A DNA stretch of 7,229 nt, taken from contig SKHS01000248.1 of assembly GCA_007116835.1 (NCBI GenBank), positions 1-7,229 of the forward strand. The letters run 5' to 3'. This document shows, piece after piece, positions 1 through 6,000 of this stretch. Every line of letters starts with the position of its first letter. The first letter of the stretch is position 1. This DNA is from Halomonas sp. (lineage in GTDB: Bacteria > Pseudomonadota > Gammaproteobacteria > Pseudomonadales > Halomonadaceae). The notes under the pieces were generated by a model. It saw only the letters and a list, made by a program, of their open reading frames with translations. It ran no database searches and was not told where the DNA came from. The position numbers and the translations under genes are program-made.

Positions 1-117
1 CAAAACGGGCATCACTGTCCCCGAGTTCGGGGTAAGTTAATGGCATGAGCCGTATACGAGGCCCGTATGTACGGTTCTGTGAGAGGGATGAGGCGGTAAC
101 GCCTCACCCTACTCGAT
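1..117 (+). mobile_element. Group II intron, 3' end (domains V and VI), 5' part outside window
   Basis: The segment ends in the catalytic 3' structure of a bacterial group II self-splicing intron. Domain V is 47-77: its lower helix GAGCCGTA (47-54) pairs with TACGGTTC (70-77) and contains the AGC triad at 48-50; a two-base bulge (68-69) and a short upper helix TACG/CGTA follow. Domain VI is 81-114: TGAGGCG and CGCCTCA close a GTAA tetraloop, and the lower stem leaves A111 bulged, as expected for the branch point, seven bases from a 3' end at T117 (terminal AT). Positions 19-32 form another small hairpin (CCCCG/CGGGG), probably domain IV. The reverse transcriptase gene is not visible; a frame open from position 1 to a stop at 46-48 could be its last codons, but I cannot recognise it. 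The exact 3' boundary is inferred from structure. Splicing activity cannot be judged from this fragment. Confidence 0.87.
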
Positions 118-130
118 ATTGCGTTTTTTT
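118..130 (+). other. 3' exon of the intron, T7 tract (possible split terminator)
   Basis: Directly after the predicted intron end come ATTGCG and seven T (124-130), then ATTGCG again (131-136). A GC-ended arm followed by a T-run looks like the right half of an intrinsic terminator, which would place the intron inside or beside the terminator of the upstream gene (dnaJ in relatives). The left half would lie upstream of the intron, out of view, so this is inference. Confidence 0.35.
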
Positions 131-166
131 ATTGCGGGCGTTCGTTGTGGCTGACAGTCGTTAAGT

Positions 167-207
167 GCATGGTTGCCAAGCGCGCTCATTTGCTGCTTGG
201 CTCATGC
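167..207. repeat. Imperfect inverted repeat upstream of the DUF2218 gene
   Basis: GCATG (167-171) and GCCAAGC (175-181) pair with GCTTGGC (195-201) and CATGC (203-207), giving 5 and 7 base pairs separated by a small 3x1 internal loop, with a 13-base apical loop. No T-run follows on either strand, so it is not a plain terminator. It could be an operator, a 5' leader hairpin of the next gene or a relic; function unknown. The remainder of 131-263 shows no gene and no convincing promoter. Confidence 0.5.
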
Positions 208-263
208 GGTTGTCCAGATTACGCTGGTAAGTGCTAACTCACTACTTTGGTGGAGAAACCAGC

Positions 264-545
264 ATGCCGTTATCCCGTGCCGATATTGTAACGCCTTCAG
301 GCGAACGCTTGATCAACCGCTTGTGCAAGCATTGGGCGCATAAGCTTGAGGTTGAGCATGATGAACAGCAAGCCAAAATCACCTTTGCCAATGGTACCTG
401 CCTAATGCATGCCGAACCGGATCGTCTAATTGTTTCTCTTGAGACGCTGGAGGAGAGCCACTTAGACCAGCTAGAGGGGGTGGTAGAGAATCACCTTGTT
501 CGTATGGCCAAAGACGAGCCGCTAGAAATCGTTTGGGAGAACTAA
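264..545 (+). CDS. DUF2218 family small protein
   Basis: This encodes 93 residues matching the DUF2218 family, small proteins of unknown function common in proteobacteria and actinobacteria. Family hallmarks are the N-terminal S-R-A-x-x-x-T-P segment (4-11), the LCKHWAHK stretch (20-27) with its Cys and His residues, the ITFANGTC strand region (39-46) and the late NHLVRMA helix (76-82), ending in a W near the C terminus. There is no signal peptide or membrane segment, so it should be cytoplasmic. ATG 264 is chosen because GGAG at 252-255 lies eight bases upstream and the family homology begins here; a GTG at 231 in the same frame would add 11 residues without a ribosome binding site. The gene is complete and at usual family length. 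Conserved Cys21, His23, His26 and Cys46 hint at metal or redox chemistry, but that is speculation. It sits alone between the intron and dapB, with its own terminator-like hairpin downstream. Confidence 0.88.
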   Translation: MPLSRADIVTPSGERLINRLCKHWAHKLEVEHDEQQAKITFANGTCLMHAEPDRLIVSLETLEESHLDQLEGVVENHLVRMAKDEPLEIVWEN

Positions 546-590
546 TTCGTTCGAAGCAGCGGGTGTGCAGCCTTAAGCGCCGCATCATTA

Positions 591-621
591 AGAGGGGTCT
601 GTTATAATCTTGACCCCTTTT
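591..621 (+). terminator. Terminator-like hairpin after the DUF2218 gene
   Basis: AGGGGTC (593-599) and GACCCCT (612-618) form a perfect 7-bp stem with a 12-base loop, followed by TTTT (618-621). The position 46 bases after the DUF2218 stop suits a weak intrinsic terminator. The loop contains a -10 box for dapB, so the same inverted repeat may instead act as an operator at DNA level. Confidence 0.5.
600..608 (+). promoter_or_regulatory. Extended -10 promoter element for dapB
   Basis: TGTTATAAT carries a consensus TATAAT (603-608) with the TG of an extended -10 (600-601). No good -35 is seen at 16-18 bases upstream, which extended -10 promoters tolerate. It would start transcription near 615, about 65 bases before the dapB ATG. 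It lies in the loop of the 593-618 inverted repeat. Confidence 0.6.
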
Positions 622-679
622 GACCCGCGGCTTTCTTATATCACGCTGGGTGCTGAATGACGCACGCGCAGGAGTTTCC

Positions 680-1486
680 ATGACCCGAATTGCCATTGTA
701 GGCGTAGCTGGCCGTATGGGCCGTACCTTAGTAAATGCGGTAGAACAGCAGGCGGATGCCTCGCTAGCCGGTGGTATCGTTGAGCCAGGTAGTTCCTTGG
801 CAGGTGCGGACATCGGTGAGCTGGCGGGCGTTGGCAAACGCGGCGTAGTGGCGGTAGATTCTCTCGCCGCAATCGTAGATGACTTCGACGTGCTGATCGA
901 TTTCACCGCGCCGCAGGTCACCTTGGCAAATTTGGCGTTCTGCGCTGAGCACGGTAAGCGCATTGTGATTGGCACTACCGGGATGAGCGATGACGAGCTG
1001 GCCGAGCTAGATAGCTATCGTGATAAAGTTGCCATGGTGTTCGCGCCTAATATGAGCGTTGGGGTTAACCTGACCCTCAAGTTGCTCGAAACCGCCGCTC
1101 AAGCCCTCGGCGATGAAGGTTACGATATTGAAGTCATTGAAGCGCACCATCGTCATAAAGTGGATGCGCCTTCCGGCACGGCGATTAAGATGGGTGAAGT
1201 GGTCGCAGAGAGCATTGGCCGCACGCTAAAAGAGCACGGTGTTTTTGAACGGGTAGGGCAGTGTGGTCCGCGCACCGACAAAGAGATTGGCTTTGCCACT
1301 GTACGTGCTGGCGACATCGTTGGTGAGCATACGGTGATGTTTGCGACAGAAGGCGAGCGTATCGAGATTACCCATAAAGCCTCTAGTCGTATGACCTTTG
1401 CCAAAGGCGCGGTACGTGCCGCCCGTTGGGTCGCCGACAAAGCGCATGGCCGTTACGATATGCAGGATGTGTTAGAGCTGAGTTAA
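680..1486 (+). CDS. dapB: 4-hydroxy-tetrahydrodipicolinate reductase
   Basis: DapB reduces 4-hydroxy-tetrahydrodipicolinate with NAD(P)H to tetrahydrodipicolinate in the diaminopimelate route to lysine and peptidoglycan; it is a cytoplasmic homotetramer in known cases. The 268 residues (E. coli 273) show the nucleotide-binding loop GVAGRMG (8-14), DFTAP (74-78), GTTG (98-101), APNMSVGVN (122-130) and the family signature EAHHRHKVDAPSGTA (154-168), where His156 and Lys160 correspond to the catalytic His159 and Lys163 of E. coli. The C-terminal segment ends the Rossmann fold. ATG 680 is chosen: AGGAG (670-674) lies five bases upstream and the protein then begins at the Rossmann strand; a TTG at 620 would add 20 unrelated residues. 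A probable promoter is at 600-608. The next gene, carA, is 361 bases on and seems to have its own leader, so dapB is probably not a simple operon partner. Nothing looks broken. Confidence 0.98.
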   Translation: MTRIAIVGVAGRMGRTLVNAVEQQADASLAGGIVEPGSSLAGADIGELAGVGKRGVVAVDSLAAIVDDFDVLIDFTAPQVTLANLAFCAEHGKRIVIGTTGMSDDELAELDSYRDKVAMVFAPNMSVGVNLTLKLLETAAQALGDEGYDIEVIEAHHRHKVDAPSGTAIKMGEVVAESIGRTLKEHGVFERVGQCGPRTDKEIGFATVRAGDIVGEHTVMFATEGERIEITHKASSRMTFAKGAVRAARWVADKAHGRYDMQDVLELS

Positions 1487-1632
1487 GCTGGCGCTCAGTT
1501 AGGGCTATTCTTGATAATAAAGGCCTAGCCTAAGGTCGATAAATCCTGTAAAATTCCAAAAATTTTGGCCCAGTGGCTGCAAAAAAGCAGCAAAATATCT
1601 GCAGCGAACGAATTTCTGTAGGGTAAGCACCG
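1487..1632. other. dapB-carA intergenic, upstream half
   Basis: No gene is seen. It holds a weak hairpin overlapping the dapB stop (CTGAG 1478-1482 with CTCAG 1494-1498), an AT-rich palindrome CCAAAA-A-TTTTGG (1556-1568) that could be an operator, and a GCTGC-A6-GCAGC hairpin (1576-1591) followed by another GCAGC at 1600-1604 region. TTGATA at 1511-1516 resembles a -35 and TGTAAAAT (1547-1554) an extended -10, but they are not correctly spaced to each other. No ArgR box is recognisable. Confidence 0.5.
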
Positions 1633-1718
1633 CGCTTGTTGCACTGGCCTTAGGTTAGAGAAAATAGTCAGCTAAACGCTGCGCCATGGCCACTCGCCAT
1701 GGAAGAGAACAACAAGCG
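1633..1718 (+). promoter_or_regulatory. Candidate antiterminator pairing in the carA leader
   Basis: CGCTTGTTG (1633-1641) is perfectly complementary to CAACAAGCG (1710-1718). The downstream strand overlaps the first five bases of the terminator 5' arm (1714-1718), so the two structures exclude each other. Between them a CCATGGC/GCCATGG hairpin (1684-1690 with 1696-1702) can form independently. The element is only active as RNA if transcription starts upstream of 1633, which I cannot show; the -35/-10-like TTGTTG (1636-1641) and GAAAAT (1660-1665), 18 bases apart, would begin transcription downstream of it. Confidence 0.3.
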
Positions 1719-1761
1719 GGATGAAACCGATTTTTTACTATCGGCTTCGTCCCGCTTTTTT
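1714..1761 (+). terminator. Strong intrinsic terminator (attenuator candidate) upstream of carA
   Basis: AGCGGGATGAA (1715-1725) pairs with TTCGTCCCGCT (1746-1756, one T-G wobble), then after one A-C mismatch CCGAT (1727-1731) pairs with ATCGG (1740-1744). The stem of about 16 pairs is followed directly by six T (1756-1761). It lies 228 bases after the dapB stop and 87 bases before the carA start, so it could end the dapB transcript, act as an attenuator in the carAB leader, or both. The loop holds a further T6 (1731-1736). Confidence 0.85.
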
Positions 1762-1770
1762 ACGACCCGA

Positions 1771-1786
1771 CGTTTGCACGCAAACG
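1771..1786 (+). repeat. Inverted repeat in the carA leader
   Basis: CGTTTGC (1771-1777) and GCAAACG (1780-1786) are perfect inverted copies two bases apart, forming a hairpin with a CACG loop in RNA. It sits just after the terminator. The half-sites look like those of PurR operators but in the opposite orientation to each other. Confidence 0.5.
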
Positions 1787-1804
1787 CCGACAAACCGGAT
1801 CGCC

Positions 1805-1839
1805 GAGCCTGCGCCCACAGGCTCCCACCAGCATGGGAG
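1805..1839 (+). promoter_or_regulatory. Two competing hairpins controlling the carA ribosome binding site
   Basis: CTCCCA at 1822-1827 pairs perfectly with TGGGAG at 1834-1839 around a six-base loop, burying the GGGAG ribosome binding site of carA. An upstream hairpin, GAGCCTG (1805-1811) with CAGGCTC (1818-1824), is perfect over seven pairs and uses the same CTC at 1822-1824, so only one of the two can form fully. Forming the upstream hairpin would leave the ribosome binding site free. Passage of a ribosome along the 1699-1851 frame would also open it. Pairings are seen directly; the regulatory role is inference. Confidence 0.4.
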
Positions 1840-1847
1840 AACTTGTC

Positions 1848-3008
1848 TTGAATAACCCCGCATTGAGCAAACCCGCGATATTGGCCCTGGAAGATGGCAG
1901 TGTGTTTCATGGAATTGCCATTGGCGCGGAAGGAGCCACAAGCGGTGAGGTGGTGTTCAATACAGCCATGACCGGCTACCAGGAAATCCTCACTGACCCT
2001 TCTTACACCCGCCAAATTGTCACGCTGACCTATCCCCATATCGGCAATACCGGCATTAATTCTGAAGATGTGGAGTCCGCATCGATTGCGGCGGCGGGCT
2101 TGGTAATTCGTGATCTTCCTTTGTTGGCCAGCAGTTTCCGCTCTGAACAAACGCTTTCGGATTATCTGAAAAGCCAAAATGTGCTGGGCATTGCGGATAT
2201 CGATACGCGCCGTTTAACGCGCATTCTGCGTGATAAAGGCGCGCAAAACGGCGCGATTCTGGCGGGTGCAGAAGCAGAGGGCGATGATGCGGTAGAGCGG
2301 GCGCTGGCGGCAGCGAAGGCATTTCCTGGGTTGAAGGGCATGGATTTGGCCAAAGAAGTCTCGTGCAAAGAGGCTTACGAATGGACACAAGGCGAGTGGA
2401 CTCTGGGCGAGGGTTACGCAGATACAACGCAAGGCGAGCGCCCTTATCACGTGGTGGCGTTTGATTACGGCGTGAAATTTAACATCCTACGCATGCTGGC
2501 CGCGCGCGGCTGCCGGTTGACGGTTGTGCCAGCACAAACGCCTGCTGCTGACGTGCTGGCAATGAATCCGGATGGTGTCTTTCTGGCTAACGGCCCGGGT
2601 GACCCCGAGCCTTGTGACTACGCTATCAAAGCGATTCAGGAAGTATTGGAAACCAACACCCCGGTCTTTGGTATCTGCCTTGGTCACCAGTTGCTGGCGC
2701 TGGCCTCAGGTGCCAAAACCGTCAAGATGGAGCTTGGTCACCACGGTGCCAACCATCCGGTGCAAGATTTAGACACCGGTACGGTCATGATCACCAGCCA
2801 AAACCACGGCTTTGCCGCCGATGAAGCGACCCTGCCAGCCAACGTGCGTGCCACGCATCGTTCGCTGTTTGATGGCACGCTGCAAGGGATTGAGCGCACT
2901 GACCGCCCGGCGTTTAGCTTTCAGGGTCACCCGGAAGCCAGCCCTGGTCCGCGCGATGTGGCGCCGCTGTTTGATCGGTTTATTGCCATGATGCAGGCGC
3001 GTCGCTAA
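1848..3008 (+). CDS. carA: Carbamoyl-phosphate synthase small subunit (glutamine amidotransferase)
   Basis: CarA hydrolyses glutamine and passes ammonia through a tunnel to CarB in cytoplasmic carbamoyl-phosphate synthetase, which supplies both arginine and pyrimidine synthesis. The 386 residues (E. coli 382) comprise the N-terminal CPSase small-chain domain (about 8-150, with GEVVFNTAMTGYQEILTDPSY and the IADIDTRRLTR segment) and a C-terminal class I amidotransferase domain (about 205-380). The catalytic triad is Cys277 in GICLGHQ, His361 and Glu363 in the GHPEASPGP block, matching E. coli Cys269, His353 and Glu355; the oxyanion region NGPGDP is present. The start is uncertain: TTG 1848 has GGGAG (1835-1839) eight bases upstream, whereas the in-frame ATG 1833, which would add five residues, has no nearby ribosome binding site. 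Relatives start close to the same point. Expression may be set by the terminator and hairpins just upstream. carB follows 71 bases on. Confidence 0.97.
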   Translation: MNNPALSKPAILALEDGSVFHGIAIGAEGATSGEVVFNTAMTGYQEILTDPSYTRQIVTLTYPHIGNTGINSEDVESASIAAAGLVIRDLPLLASSFRSEQTLSDYLKSQNVLGIADIDTRRLTRILRDKGAQNGAILAGAEAEGDDAVERALAAAKAFPGLKGMDLAKEVSCKEAYEWTQGEWTLGEGYADTTQGERPYHVVAFDYGVKFNILRMLAARGCRLTVVPAQTPAADVLAMNPDGVFLANGPGDPEPCDYAIKAIQEVLETNTPVFGICLGHQLLALASGAKTVKMELGHHGANHPVQDLDTGTVMITSQNHGFAADEATLPANVRATHRSLFDGTLQGIERTDRPAFSFQGHPEASPGPRDVAPLFDRFIAMMQARR

Positions 3009-3079
3009 CGCTGCCTTTGATAGCAGCCATGTAACGCCGTTTTTTGTCGCTCATCGTCACCTATTTTGCGGGAACCGTT
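3009..3079 (+). other. carA-carB spacer with small hairpin
   Basis: The 71-base gap has a GCTGC (3010-3014) and GCAGC (3023-3027) hairpin with an eight-base loop, and a T6 tract at 3040-3045. The tract begins 12 bases past the stem, so this is not a convincing terminator, and carA and carB are probably co-transcribed. Unlike the carA-orf-carB-greA operon reported for Pseudomonas aeruginosa, no extra gene fits here. Confidence 0.55.
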
Positions 3080-6000
3080 ATGCCTAAGCGTACCGATATC
3101 AACAGCATTCTTATCATTGGCGCTGGCCCGATTGTCATCGGCCAGGCCTGCGAATTTGACTACTCCGGCGCCCAGGCGTGTAAAGCGCTGCGTGAAGAGG
3201 GATTCCGAGTTATTTTGGTTAACTCCAACCCAGCCACCATCATGACCGATCCGGCCATGGCCGACGCAACCTACATCGAGCCAATTACCTGGCAAGCGGT
3301 GGAAAAGATCATTGAGGCCGAGCGCCCGGACGCGATTCTACCCACCATGGGTGGCCAGACAGCGCTCAACTGTGCGCTTGACCTGGAAAAGCATGGCGTA
3401 CTGGAAAAGTACAGCGTCGAGATGATCGGTGCCAACGCCGATGCAATTAACATGGCTGAAGATCGCGATCTATTCGATCAGGCCATGAAGCGTATTGGCT
3501 TGGAGTGCCCGAAAGCGAAAGTGGCGCACACGATGAGCGAGGCCTGGGAAATTCAGGCGGAACTCGGCTTCCCGACCATTATTCGTCCTTCTTACACCAT
3601 GGGCGGCTCCGGCGGCGGCGTGGCGTATAACAAAGAAGAGTTCGAAGAGATCTGTACCCGTGGTTTCGAGCTTTCCAACAACCACGAGCTGCTTATTGAT
3701 GAGTCGCTGCTGGGATGGAAAGAGTATGAAATGGAAGTGGTGCGGGATAAGAATGACAACTGCATCATTGTCTGTGCGATTGAAAACTTCGACCCGATGG
3801 GCGTTCACACCGGTGACTCGATTACCGTTGCCCCCGCGCAAACGCTGACCGATAAAGAGTACCAGATCATGCGTGACGCCAGCCTCGCGGTACTGCGCGA
3901 GATTGGTGTGGAAACCGGTGGCTCCAACGTGCAGTTTGGTATGGATCCGAAAACCGGCCGCCTGGTGGTCATTGAGATGAACCCGCGGGTATCGCGCTCG
4001 TCGGCGTTGGCCTCTAAGGCCACGGGCTTCCCGATTGCCAAAATCGCCGCGAAACTGGCGGTGGGTTACACCTTAGATGAACTGCAAAACGATATTACCG
4101 GTGGCCGCACGCCCGCGTCGTTTGAGCCATCCATCGATTATGTCGTCACTAAGATTCCGCGCTTTACCTTCGAGAAATTCCCCCAGGCAAACGACCGTCT
4201 GACCACCCAGATGAAGTCGGTGGGTGAAGTGATGGCGATTGGTCGTACCTTCCAAGAGTCACTGCACAAAGCGCTGCGCGGCCTGGAAACCGGTAACGAC
4301 GGCCTTGATCCGATCATCACTGATTTTACGCCGGATAACATGGCGATCATTCAGGGTGAGCTACAGGCCGCCGGTGCTGAGCGTATTTTCTACATCGCTG
4401 ACGCCATGCGCGCAGGTATGAGTGTCGATGAGGTGTTTGCGCTGACCAATATCGACCCATGGTTCTTAGTGCAGTTGGAAGACCTAGTGCTGACAGAAGG
4501 CGCTGTTGCCAAGCGCGCCCTGGCTGACTTCTCTGCCCGTGAGCTTTATCAGCTTAAGCGCAAGGGTTTCGGCGATGCGCGCTTGGCCAAGCTGTTGGGC
4601 GTATCGGAAAAAGAGTTCCGTAAAACGCGTCAGGCAGCAGGCATTCGTCCGGTGTATAAGCGTGTCGACACCTGTGCGGCGGAGTTTGCCTCAGACACTG
4701 CTTATATGTACTCCACTTATGAAGAGGAGTGCGAAGCGGATGTGTCGGATCGCCAGAAAATTATGGTCCTGGGTGGTGGTCCGAACCGTATCGGTCAAGG
4801 CATCGAGTTTGATTACTGCTGTGTGCATGCCGCTTTCGCCATGCGCGATGATGGCTATGAAACCATCATGGTCAATTGCAACCCGGAAACCGTTTCTACC
4901 GACTACGACACCTCTGATCGTCTCTACTTTGAGCCGGTAACACTGGAAGATGTGTTGGAAATTGCCGACAAAGAGAAGCCGGTAGGTGTGATTGTGCAGT
5001 TCGGCGGTCAAACGCCGCTGAAGCTTGCCCGTGAGCTAGAGGCAGCAGGCGTACCGATCATCGGTACCACGCCGGATGCCATTGACCGCGCTGAAGATCG
5101 CGAGCGCTTCCAGGTGATGATCGACAAGCTAGGTTTGAAACAGCCGCCTAATGCTACTGCCCGTAGCTTTGAAGAGGCGTTTTCCAAGGCCGAGGTCATT
5201 GGCTACCCGCTGGTGGTGCGTCCTAGCTACGTGCTGGGTGGTCGGGCGATGGAAATCGTTTATGATGCCTCTGAGCTTGAGAACTACATGACCAATGCGG
5301 TGAAGGTGTCTAACGACTCCCCCGTCTTGCTTGACCACTTCTTGAGTGCCGCGATTGAGATTGATATCGATGCGGTATCTGACGGTCAGCAGGTGGTGAT
5401 TGGCGGCATTATGCAGCACGTTGAGCAAGCGGGTGTTCACTCTGGTGACTCCGCCTGTGCGCTGCCGCCTTACTCGTTGCCTGCTGATGTGCAGGATGAA
5501 ATGCGCGAGCAGGTCAAGAAAATGGCCGTTGAGCTGGGCGTGAAAGGCCTGATGAACGTGCAGTTGGCGTGGCAGGATGGCGAGATTTATGTCATTGAGG
5601 TCAATCCCCGCGCTTCGCGTACCGTGCCGTTTGTGTCTAAGTGCATTGGCACGTCGCTTGCGCAAATTGCTGCGCGCTGCATGGCCGGTAAAACACTCGC
5701 CGAGCAGGGCTTTGAGCGCGAAATTATTCCGCATTTCTACAGCGTCAAAGAAGCGGTCTTCCCGTTTAATAAATTCCAGGGTGTGGATCCGATTTTATCC
5801 CCCGAGATGAAATCCACCGGCGAAGTGATGGGCTCGGGCGACACCTTCGCAGAAGCCTTTTTTAAGGCGCAGCTGGGCGCTGGAGAGGCTATTCCTGCGC
5901 TAAGCGGTGACCGCAAAGCATTTCTGTCGGTGCGTGAGCCGGATAAGCAGGGGATTATCGAAGTGGCACGTTCTCTGCTAACATTGGGCTTCACATTATG

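Larger units (their letters stand above)
1699..1851 (+). other. Candidate 50-codon leader ORF running through the terminator into carA
   Basis: From ATG 1699 an open frame of 50 codons reads through the terminator hairpin and its T tract and stops at TGA 1849-1851, which overlaps the TTG start of carA (1848-1850) as TTGA. It has seven Arg codons (residues 7, 19, 24, 25, 35, 36, 41) and a phenylalanine/leucine-rich stretch encoded by the T-rich terminator loop and tail. The layout resembles the leader ORF of enterobacterial pyrBI, where a ribosome following the polymerase blocks the attenuator. Against it: no ribosome binding site precedes the ATG, and the ATG lies in a hairpin. A shorter frame from ATG 1686 stops at 1722-1724 inside the terminator arm. 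It may be chance. Confidence 0.25.

Noticed and set aside
379..975. Open frame of 198 codons on the minus strand
   Set aside because: It spans the end of the DUF2218 gene, the gap and the start of dapB on the opposite strand, has low-complexity Ser/Thr/Pro/Arg composition and matches no family I know. It is an antisense shadow.
1043..1043. Ala1043 of CarB (protein coordinate) in place of the Asp next to the ornithine-contact Thr in E. coli
   Set aside because: One substitution beside a retained Thr1044 is within what I would expect among gammaproteobacteria and does not show loss of ornithine control.
1487..1700. ArgR box or clear sigma-70 promoter for carA
   Set aside because: No good 18-bp ARG box pair is visible, and candidate -35/-10 hexamers (1511-1516, 1547-1554, 1636-1641, 1660-1665) are either badly spaced or match poorly.
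1771..1786. PurR operator look-alike (GTTTGC and GCAAAC half-sites) upstream of carA
   Set aside because: E. coli carAB is PurR-regulated, but PurR boxes have the half-sites facing the other way (GCAAAC then GTTTGC). Here they are inverted and separated by AC, so I treat it as an RNA hairpin only.
1668..2177. Open frame of 169 codons on the minus strand over the carA leader and 5' part of carA
   Set aside because: Overlaps the strongly supported carA coding region and has no recognisable domain or ribosome binding site; the part over the leader is the complement of the terminator.
3010..3045. Terminator between carA and carB
   Set aside because: The stem has only five pairs and the T-run begins 12 bases after it, so it should not end transcription efficiently.
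5129..5734. Open frame of 201 codons on the minus strand inside carB
   Set aside because: Fully antisense to conserved CarB blocks; long antisense frames are expected from the codon pattern.
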